NCBI GenBank assembly: GCA_965207025.1 | Contig: OZ242258.1 | Span: 3,596,001-3,660,000 of the forward strand | DNA: 64,000 bases | Direction: 5' to 3' | Origin: Bin87 sp034423595 | Lineage (GTDB): Bacteria; Chloroflexota; Dehalococcoidia; Lucifugimonadales; UBA3495 | Part shown: positions 58,431-64,000 of the stretch, piece by piece | Layout of the letters: each line of letters opens with the position of its first letter | Position numbering within the stretch: the first letter of the stretch is position 1 | Notes under the pieces: generated by a model | What the model saw: the letters and a program-made list of their open reading frames with translations, nothing else | The model's database searches: none | Told to the model about the DNA's origin: nothing | Translations under genes and position numbers: made by a program

Positions 58431-59099
58431 GTACTCCCAACTCCCGGTTGGATAACTATTGTTCGAGGAGGGATAGGATCGGCCCTTACCCCTGAGTGAA
58501 GGCCGGTCGGAGGTGGCTAAATGTCTTCGGACGTTTTAAGCAGGTCTGCCGTATCAGTCCAGCGGACTCACAAACCGGTGACGAGGAGTTATTTGCAGGG
58601 ATGAACAGGATCAGGGATTGGATAGGGGTGGTGGCGCCCCGTATCAAGTGTGGGGTGCCCCCGTATCAGCACGGGGCAGGCTGTTATTTTGGCGGAAACC
58701 CGCTCATTTCCGCTCATTTCCGTTCATTTGAGTAGGGGGCCTGGGCGGGTCGTGGGGTTGAATGGGAGCGGATTGAGGCGGTTTTGCGGGCTGGTGGGAG
58801 GATTTGGGGGAGCGATGTTTGCGGTGTTTGGACGCGGGCATGGGATGGATCGGGGCCTGGCAGCGGGTTGGATTTGGCAGGTCGATAATAGATTGATTAC
58901 AGTCAATTACAGATTAATTACAGATAGGTCAATTGTAAGGATGGATGAAGGGTGGGGTCAAGGGAGCGATGTCATCGGATTGAGAGCCGCGGGATGCGGG
59001 AGCCGGGAGGACTTGTCGCGATTGCGAGGAGCGCGGCGGGCGGCGCTGCGATACAATAAGCGGCAGCGGCGGGCAGCGCCGCCAACCGGGAGAGCAGCC
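58431..59099. other. 669-base intergenic region with short direct repeats
   Basis: No convincing gene is present, although one frame stays open. The region has CCGCTCATTTCCGCTCATTT plus a third copy (58697-58727), two GCCCCGTATCA units (about 58635 and 58658), a GGATGAACAGGATCAGGG motif (about 58599) related to the flanks of the GxxExxY gene, and three ATTACAG units spaced 10-11 bases at 58896, 58906 and 58917. Confidence 0.55.
58896..58923 (+). repeat. three phased ATTACAG units
   Basis: ATTACAG occurs at 58896, 58906 and 58917, so the copies lie on one helical face. The surrounding bases are AT-rich in an otherwise GC-rich region. It is 177 bases upstream of a Uma2 gene and could be a binding site, but there is no other support. 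Confidence 0.4.
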
Positions 59100-59789
59100 A
59101 TGACTACGCCGAAAGCCAAGACCCTGCCGGCTGCCCAGATCTGGGAGCCTTTCCCCGAACTGCCGCGCGAGCCCAAGGATATGTTGCAAACACCGGCCTC
59201 AAACTATCTGCGTGAGGTGCTGCAAAGCATTCTGGCGCCGGGGGTACATTACCCCTACCATCCAACCGTTCTGGTCTGCAACGAAATCCCGATTTATTAC
59301 GATGCTGACCGTCCCGCCGGCAGCCGCCCGCCGCCGGTAATACCCGACTGCCTGATCGCTTTTGACGTGGATACGGACGCCATCTGGCGGCGTGTGGGTT
59401 ATGATCCGTTACAGAACGGCAAACCGCCGGAGTTCGTCATGGAGGTTGCCTCGCGCCGTACCCATCGCAATGACACGCTCCGCAAGCGAGACATCTACCG
59501 GCGAATCGGCGTGCCGGAATACTGGCGGTTTGACGCTGAGAACGGCCGCTACTTCGGGCGTCCGATCATCGGCGAGCGGCTGGTGGATGGACAGTACGAG
59601 CAGTTCCCGCTGATTCGGTATGACAATGGCGCGGAGGGTTCCACCAGCGAAATCCTGAACCTCAATTTCCGCTGGCAGGATGGACGGTTCAGCGTTCACA
59701 ACCCGGAAACCGGCGAGGAATACGAGCATCCGCAAGAGGAGAACGCCCGCCTACAGGCGGAGATTCGACGGCTGCGGGGCGAAGGCTAG
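59100..59789 (+). CDS. Uma2 family endonuclease-like protein with coiled-coil tail
   Basis: The start ATG 59100 (GGGAGAG upstream) gives 229 residues. VIPDCLIAFDVD is the first acidic strand. PPEFVMEVASRRTHRNDTLRKRDIYRRIGVPEYWRFDAENG carries the PD-(D/E)xK core with the E-x-A-S variant of this subgroup. The tail ENARLQAEIRRLRGEG is a short coiled coil. It is unlike the other three intact copies and matches the pseudogene at 49926. A long in-frame extension upstream is unlikely to be coding. Confidence 0.85.
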   Translation: MTTPKAKTLPAAQIWEPFPELPREPKDMLQTPASNYLREVLQSILAPGVHYPYHPTVLVCNEIPIYYDADRPAGSRPPPVIPDCLIAFDVDTDAIWRRVGYDPLQNGKPPEFVMEVASRRTHRNDTLRKRDIYRRIGVPEYWRFDAENGRYFGRPIIGERLVDGQYEQFPLIRYDNGAEGSTSEILNLNFRWQDGRFSVHNPETGEEYEHPQEENARLQAEIRRLRGEG

Positions 59790-59822
59790 AACGTACGCCA
59801 CACAGCATCAGGAGGGATTTTC

Positions 59823-60530
59823 ATGCACGCCGAACAGCGCAGGGTTGCCGACGACGGCCTCCACTACCTGGCTATATTCCCCGACGACTACGACGCCGAG
59901 GCCAACTATCCGCTGGTGGTGATGCTGCACGGGTTCGGCGCGAATATGCAGGACCTGGCCGGGCTGGCGCCGTCCATCAACCGCAAGGGCTACGTGTACG
60001 TGTGCCCCAACGCGCCCATACCCTTCGAGCTGGCGCCGGGGATGGTCGGCTACGGCTGGCATCCGCCGCGCGGCCAGGCCACCGACGAGCATTTCGAGCA
60101 GGCCGAGACGTTGCTGGGCGCCTTCTTCAACGAAGTGTTGACTGAGTTTCGCGCCGGCGACGGTCGCGCCGTGTTGCTGGGATTCTCCCAGGGCGGCGGA
60201 ATGACCTACCGCATGGGCCTCGGCCGGCCGGATCGGTTCGCGGCCCTGGTGGCCCTCAGCGCGTCGCTGCCCGACCCAGAAATCCTGCGCCCGCGGCTGC
60301 CCGACCACCGCAACCAGCCTGTGTTTGTCGCCCACGGCCTGCACGACCAGATGGTATCCATGGAAAGCGCCCGCCGCACCCGCGAATTCCTGGACGCGGA
60401 GAACTACAACCTGTCATACCACGAGTACAACATGGGCCACGAAATCCCGGTGGAAGTCCTCCGCGACATGGTGCCCTGGGTCGAATCCATCCTGCCCCCG
60501 CTGGTCCCCGAAACCGACCGTGTCTATTAG
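59823..60530 (+). CDS. carboxylesterase/phospholipase family alpha/beta hydrolase
   Basis: The 235-residue protein has the compact carboxylesterase fold. PLVVMLHGFGANMQDLAGL is the oxyanion-hole strand, and VLLGFSQGGGMTYRMGL is the nucleophile elbow with Ser122. VFVAHGLHDQMVSMESAR contains Asp175, and YNMGHEIPVEVLRDM contains His206. The triad is complete. Family members hydrolyse short acyl esters or lysophospholipids; the natural substrate is unknown. AGGAGGG lies 7 bases before the ATG, and the gene follows the Uma2 gene by 33 bases. Confidence 0.88.
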   Translation: MHAEQRRVADDGLHYLAIFPDDYDAEANYPLVVMLHGFGANMQDLAGLAPSINRKGYVYVCPNAPIPFELAPGMVGYGWHPPRGQATDEHFEQAETLLGAFFNEVLTEFRAGDGRAVLLGFSQGGGMTYRMGLGRPDRFAALVALSASLPDPEILRPRLPDHRNQPVFVAHGLHDQMVSMESARRTREFLDAENYNLSYHEYNMGHEIPVEVLRDMVPWVESILPPLVPETDRVY

Positions 60531-60551
60531 GCCGACGGGAATTTTTGCATC

Positions 60552-60987
60552 GATGAACAGGATGTACAGGATAGATGCTGTATTCGGACTTGACTCGGGC
60601 AGTAATCGGGTGCGCCTTCGATGTGCAGAATGAGCTCGGAAGCGGATTTCTGGAGTCCGTGTATGAAAAGGCGATGTTGATCTCGCTGGATGAAGCCGGG
60701 ATACCGGCGCGGTCTCAGGTGCCCATAGGCGTACATTTCAGAGGTCAACCGGTTGGCGATTTCTACGCCGACTTGCTGGTCGATGAGAAAGTCATCGTTG
60801 AGTTAAAGGCAGTCGAGCGTCTCACGCCACAGCACAAAGCTCAGGTTATCAATTACCTCAATGCCACTGGCATACCGGTAGGATTGCTCATCAATTTCGG
60901 CAGTCCCAAAGTGGATTTCCAACGTTTCACCCGTTCCAAATCCTGAAATATATCCATCATCCTGTCCATCCTGTTTATCGATGTAAA
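60552..60987 (+). mobile_element. GxxExxY gene cassette bounded by inverted repeats
   Basis: A roughly 25-base motif CATCGATGAACAGGATGTAC... (from 60549) faces its inverse at 60963-60987 (ATCCTGTCCATCCTGTTTAT then CGATG), with about two mismatches over 25 bases. The gene between starts inside the left repeat's edge and ends 17 bases before the right one. No transposase is present. Isolated copies of the motif lie at 49767 and 58599. The arrangement suggests a gene cassette that spreads by its flanking repeats. Confidence 0.6.
60575..60946 (+). CDS. GxxExxY family protein
   Basis: The 123-residue protein shows the family signature: LTRAVIGCAFDVQNELGSGFLESVYEKAM, with Gly24, Glu27 and Tyr30. 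QVPIGVHFRGQPVGDFYADLLVDEKVIVELKAVERLTPQHKAQVINYL contains the D-x13-ExK arrangement of a PD-(D/E)xK nuclease fold. GIPVGLLINFGSPKVDFQR ends the domain. Function is unknown, but the family is widespread, occurs in many near-identical copies per genome and is often flanked by repeats, as here. The start lies at the edge of the left inverted repeat. Confidence 0.9.
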   Translation: MLYSDLTRAVIGCAFDVQNELGSGFLESVYEKAMLISLDEAGIPARSQVPIGVHFRGQPVGDFYADLLVDEKVIVELKAVERLTPQHKAQVINYLNATGIPVGLLINFGSPKVDFQRFTRSKS

Positions 60988-61020
60988 ATCAAAACTCAAA
61001 ACCTTGGGGGTAAAACTGTT

Positions 61021-61944
61021 ATGAAAGCCACCACACAACTGCGCCAGATGTTGGCGTCAGACAAGATGGTTGTTGCGCCGTTCGTTTTGAACGCGCTGCA
61101 CGCCCGCATCGCCGAGGACGTGGGACACCACGCCGTGTATATGACCGGCGCCGGCACCGCTGCCGAAAAGGGGTTCCCCGACGTTGGCCTGCTCACCATG
61201 ACCGAGATGGTCGCCAACGCCAAGTACATCGCCGACGCCATCAACATCCCCGTGATCTGCGACGCCGACACCGGCTACGGCAACCCCCTGAACGTCGGCC
61301 GCACGGTGAAGGAATATGAGTCGGCCGGCGTCGCCGCCATTCACCTGGAGGACCAGGTGTTCCCCAAGAAGTGCGGATTCTTCGCCGGCAAGCAGGTGGT
61401 TCCCGTTGAAGAACACGTCCAGAAGATCCACGCTGCCCTGGACGCTCGCACCGACCCCGATTTCGTCATCATCGCCCGCTGCGACGCCTACGCCGTCAAC
61501 GGCTGGGAGGACACGGTGACCCGCTGCCGCGCCTACATGGACGCCGGCGCCGACCTGGTGTTCGTGGACGGCATCAAGTCTCAGGACGACATCCAGCGCT
61601 ACGCCCGCGACCTGGCCGACGTGCCACGAATGTACAATGGAGATCTGGCGACCACCCAGACCATGGACGAGCTGGGCTACAAGATCATGATCTGCGGCAG
61701 CACCATCTGGCTCATCTACAAACAGGTCCGCGCCGCCTACGAGGAGCTGATGAGCGACGGCATGGTCAACCCCGACCGCTACGGCACTCGTTGGGACGTG
61801 GCATCGGTGCTGGGCTTGGACGCCATCTACGAGCTGGAAAAGAAATACGGAGTGCAGGACGTGGGCACCGACGTAGCATCGCTGGCCGCTGCCCAGGCGG
61901 AGCAGATGGCCGCCGACGCCGCGCTGGTTCCGGCGGACGACTGA
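61021..61944 (+). CDS. isocitrate lyase/PEP mutase family protein (methylisocitrate lyase-like)
   Basis: The 307-residue protein matches the PEP mutase/isocitrate lyase superfamily: YMTGAGTAAEKGFPDVGLLTMTEMV, PVICDADTGYGNPLNVGRTVKEYESAGVAAIHLEDQVFPKKCGFFAGKQVVP, and IIARCDAYAVNGWEDTVTRCRAYMDAGADLVFVDGI. The metal aspartates are in CDADTGYG, and KKCGF is the catalytic cysteine loop that indicates a lyase rather than a mutase. Candidates are 2-methylisocitrate lyase, carboxyvinyl-carboxyphosphonate mutase-like or oxaloacetate decarboxylase-like enzymes. No other propionate-pathway genes are adjacent, so I do not use the name prpB. Confidence 0.88.
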   Translation: MKATTQLRQMLASDKMVVAPFVLNALHARIAEDVGHHAVYMTGAGTAAEKGFPDVGLLTMTEMVANAKYIADAINIPVICDADTGYGNPLNVGRTVKEYESAGVAAIHLEDQVFPKKCGFFAGKQVVPVEEHVQKIHAALDARTDPDFVIIARCDAYAVNGWEDTVTRCRAYMDAGADLVFVDGIKSQDDIQRYARDLADVPRMYNGDLATTQTMDELGYKIMICGSTIWLIYKQVRAAYEELMSDGMVNPDRYGTRWDVASVLGLDAIYELEKKYGVQDVGTDVASLAAAQAEQMAADAALVPADD

Positions 61945-61981
61945 TCCTGGGTAAATCCGTAGTCAACGATGAGATGATGCG

Positions 61982-62359
61982 ATGAGCGACCGCTATCAAC
62001 TGCTCTACGACGGCGAATGTCCGCTGTGCAGTCGGGAAGTGCTGATGCTGCACCGGCGTAACCCCGGTGCCATTGACGCCGTGGACATCATGGCGTCAGA
62101 CTTCGACGCCGCCGCCTACGGTCTCAGCGCACAGCAGGTGCGGGCGGCGCTCTACGGCATCAAGCCGGACGGCACCGTTACGGTTGGCATGGCCAGCCTG
62201 CGCGAAGCCTACCGGCTGGCTGGCCGTGGCTGGCTGATCGGGTGGACGGGATGGTGGCCGGCGCGCCCGCTATCCGACGGATTCTACCGCTGGTTCGCCC
62301 GCAACCGGATGAGCATCAGCCGGGCGCTGGGCCGCTGCGACGGCCACTGCCGGGTTTGA
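61982..62359 (+). CDS. DCC family thiol-disulfide oxidoreductase-like protein (DUF393)
   Basis: The 125-residue protein starts LLYDGECPLCSREVLMLHRRN, with the family's D-G-x-C-x-x-C motif (Cys13 and Cys16). GIKPDGTVTVGMASLREAYRLAGRGWLIGWTGWWPARPLSDGFYRWFARNR follows as usual for DUF393, including the W-P-----Y---A-NR end. The fold is thioredoxin-like. It probably acts in redox or thiol chemistry, but no substrate is known. A tail CDGHCRV adds a second Cys pair that not all members have. It is 37 bases downstream of the lyase gene. Confidence 0.88.
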   Translation: MSDRYQLLYDGECPLCSREVLMLHRRNPGAIDAVDIMASDFDAAAYGLSAQQVRAALYGIKPDGTVTVGMASLREAYRLAGRGWLIGWTGWWPARPLSDGFYRWFARNRMSISRALGRCDGHCRV

Positions 62360-62384
62360 GGGCTGTCCGGTGCGACCAAATTAA

Positions 62385-62407
62385 AACCGGGGCATATTGC
62401 CCCGGTT
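62385..62407 (+). other. perfect hairpin AACCGGGGC/GCCCCGGTT
   Basis: A 9-base perfect stem with an ATATT loop lies 26 bases after the DCC gene. The T-rich run (TTTTAATTT) lies on the minus-strand side, where no gene is upstream. It may slow plus-strand transcription but is not a standard plus-strand terminator. Confidence 0.6.
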
Positions 62408-62521
62408 GACCAGCGTAAGGTGTCACACCGGTACGGCGTTCCGTCCAACGCTTCAATACTAGAGTACCTGTAATGCACACTGATGTCAAACGATTGTATC
62501 GATTGGAACAATATAGGACAC

Positions 62522-63259
62522 ATGCTGGCGTTCATTGATGAAAGCGGACATCCTCAACCCAATGACCCGACTACCCGTCCTGTGGTCGTCGCGATTTGTT
62601 ACGATGAGCGAGATTCTCGCTCCATAAGCGGACAAATCCATGCCCTGAAACGAGACGTGCTTGGACGTGAGCAGGCTGAGCTCAAAGGCCAGAGTATGCT
62701 CAGCGGCAGAAAGTTCCGCCGGAGGGCGCAAACGCGATCTTTCGCTGAGGAATTTTTTGCCATTTTGCGAAACTTGCCGATCACCGTTTTCACAACGGTC
62801 ATGGAAGGCCCATTTGAAAGTGCGCTATCGCCGGACAATCGCTTGGAAAACAGGTTTCGGTTTTTGTTGCAACGGGTTGAACTGCTTGCGGAACAGCGCG
62901 ATTCTTTTGCCAATGTGCTGTTCGATGGTGATAGTGGGCAGCTGAAGGGATTGAGTGAACGATTTGCTCATTATCTCTTCCGCAGTGACGAAGGCCGCGC
63001 CAGTACCCGTATCGCCGATACGCCCGCCTTCGTAGATTCAGTATCAAGCGCTGGGATACAGATTGCCGACATGTGCGCGTACACGATACGTGTGTATCAG
63101 GAAAACCGATTATTTGTGGAGTCACCTCCGGCAGACGACGAATACTTGCACGCCGTGCGCCGCTGGTATCACGTTATCGAGGAAAGAACAGCCAACTTAT
63201 CCACACTCGATGGTGAATCCCGCCCGGGAATTTATTTTCTCCGGCAGGGAGAACGCTGA
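62522..63259 (+). CDS. DUF3800 domain protein
   Basis: The start ATG 62522 places the protein's first residues at MLAFIDESGHPQPN, the normal beginning of DUF3800 proteins; an upstream ATG at 62483 adds 13 residues but has no ribosome binding site. The 245-residue protein contains the first acidic residues in FIDESG, a conserved VLFDGDSGQLKGLSERF strand, and the late motif SSAGIQIADMCAYTIRVYQEN. The fold is RNase H-like with unproven activity. Base composition is AT-richer than in the genes on either side. The N-terminal extension of the other DUF3800 gene (43815) is absent. Confidence 0.83.
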   Translation: MLAFIDESGHPQPNDPTTRPVVVAICYDERDSRSISGQIHALKRDVLGREQAELKGQSMLSGRKFRRRAQTRSFAEEFFAILRNLPITVFTTVMEGPFESALSPDNRLENRFRFLLQRVELLAEQRDSFANVLFDGDSGQLKGLSERFAHYLFRSDEGRASTRIADTPAFVDSVSSAGIQIADMCAYTIRVYQENRLFVESPPADDEYLHAVRRWYHVIEERTANLSTLDGESRPGIYFLRQGER

Positions 63260-63273
63260 AGCGCTCGTAAAAG

Positions 63274-64000
63274 ATGTGGGCAATTCTAGCGCTGGGCAGT
63301 TCGCTGGCTTTCTGCTTCGTCAGCGTTTGCGATAAACGACTGCTGTCCTTCCATTTCCAGGGGGTGCCGCCCTTGTGCCTGTGGTGCGGCATCTGTGGGA
63401 TGGTGTACGGGGGCATTGCTACCCTGTTGGTGGGGATTCCCGAGGGTACGCCCTGGCAGGTGGCGGTGTCGCCGGTAGCAGCGGGCTTGCTGATGGGATG
63501 TTCGGTGGTGCTGCTGTTTCGCGGGCTGCGGATGATGGAAGCTTCCCGTGCCGTCGCCATCTCCCAGACTAACCCCATCTACGTAGCCGTCCTGGCAATG
63601 CTGTTCCTGGACGAGCATGTCTCGGTCGGGCAATGGGCCGGTATCGCCATGGTCGTGGCGGGCGCAATCCTGATTTCCGTGCGACTGTTCCAGGAGAGAC
63701 CTTACGGACGAATCGGCGCGGGCATCGGCCTGCCCAGCACCGCGGTTATGACCCTGGGGGATCGTACCGCCGTGTACGGCCCGGCAATCCTGCTGCTGAG
63801 CGCGCTGTGCGCCGCTGGCAGCTTCGTGGTCACCAAGGCGTCGTTGAACGCGCACCTTCCGGTGTTGACGGTTTTCGGAATACAGCAAGCGACGGTCGGC
63901 GCGGTTTTCTTCGTGGTAGGACTGAGTGGTGGAAGGGAGGCGGGACGGCGTTTGTTGGCCGCCGTAAAGCAACCGACGGCGTTGGGGATGCTGATTACCG
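63274..64000 (+). CDS. EamA/DMT-family transporter, 3' end cut by window
   Basis: The frame from ATG 63274 stays open to the window edge (about 242 codons). It encodes several hydrophobic segments: MWAILALGSSLAFCFVSVCDK, LCLWCGICGMVYGGIATLLVG and VAAGLLMGCSVVLLFRGLRMM. The first-repeat end is ASRAVAISQTNPIYVAVLAMLFLDEHVSVGQWAGIAMVVAGAILISVRLF. SQTNPIYVAVLAMLFLDE is the typical EamA signature. The second repeat begins near YGPAILLLSALCAAGSFVVTKASL. Such proteins export metabolites or drugs; no substrate can be given. It starts 14 bases after the DUF3800 gene. Confidence 0.82.
   Translation, partial: MWAILALGSSLAFCFVSVCDKRLLSFHFQGVPPLCLWCGICGMVYGGIATLLVGIPEGTPWQVAVSPVAAGLLMGCSVVLLFRGLRMMEASRAVAISQTNPIYVAVLAMLFLDEHVSVGQWAGIAMVVAGAILISVRLFQERPYGRIGAGIGLPSTAVMTLGDRTAVYGPAILLLSALCAAGSFVVTKASLNAHLPVLTVFGIQQATVGAVFFVVGLSGGREAGRRLLAAVKQPTALGMLIT

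Noticed and set aside
58650..59099. 150-codon N-terminal extension of the Uma2 gene at 59100
   Set aside because: The extension is Gly/Arg-rich without domain features and spans repeats and AT-rich boxes. A good ribosome binding site lies directly before the ATG at 59100.
62385..62407. Intrinsic terminator for the DCC gene
   Set aside because: The T-rich run is on the minus-strand side; the plus strand continues GACCAGCG after the stem. I list it only as a hairpin.

Overview
The window is a GC-rich bacterial chromosome segment, most likely from an uncultivated Chloroflexota lineage of the SAR202/Dehalococcoidia or sponge-symbiont kind. This is an inference from gene content: three luciferase-like flavin oxidoreductases, a CaiB-type CoA-transferase, repeated Uma2-family nucleases, many HEPN/MNT and DUF433 modules, RCC1-repeat lipoproteins, and several families of small palindromic intergenic repeats. 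No rRNA, tRNA or CRISPR array is visible.

Layout. 1-6650 is a defence and toxin-antitoxin-like island: a type ISP restriction-modification enzyme, a DUF5677-like protein, a 16-codon remnant of a DNA methyltransferase, and two HEPN modules. 6726-14558 is mainly catabolic: hydrolase, CoA-transferase, degenerate SDR, M24 peptidase, YceI lipoprotein, flavin oxidoreductase and a coiled-coil nuclease-like protein. 14619-22821 mixes housekeeping genes (SppA, MazG, OGG-type glycosylase) with a large RCC1 lipoprotein, a Uma2 protein and a NYN protein. 22837-28505 on the minus strand is a cobamide nucleotide-loop set (cobQ, cobU, L-threonine kinase) preceded by hyuA and a membrane coiled-coil gene. 28614-29127 holds two tandem, paralogous 49-53 residue membrane proteins with their own operator and terminator. 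29174-40449 holds dehydrogenases, a Uma2 pair, a flavin oxidoreductase coupled to HepT/MNT, a decayed Eco29kI-type restriction gene next to an intact methyltransferase, a DUF433-DUF433/DUF5615 module and a rhodanese. 40759-45838 is a second defence block: an MmeI-like enzyme carrying an in-frame palindromic repeat, a DUF3800 protein and a HEPN/MNT pair. 45925-53889 is nitrogen assimilation: two ammonium transporters and a type I glutamine synthetase, interrupted by an AT-richer HD/YwgA pair. 53948-64000 carries a queuosine-precursor transporter, a small Cys/His protein, an MpaB-like oxygenase, an MMPL transporter, Uma2, esterase, a GxxExxY gene flanked by inverted repeats, a PEP mutase/isocitrate lyase family enzyme, a DCC protein, DUF3800 and a partial EamA transporter.

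Working together. The best cross-gene signal is a set of three operator-like sequences built from GTnAC-like pentamers phased every 11 bases. They precede both ammonium transporters and the tandem small membrane proteins, and they resemble actinobacterial GlnR boxes. This suggests that the unknown small proteins belong to a nitrogen regulon. The second theme is decay and remodelling of restriction systems: nonsense codons at both GIY-YIG tyrosines, a methyltransferase stub, composition shifts confined to specificity domains, and a repeat inserted inside a reading frame.
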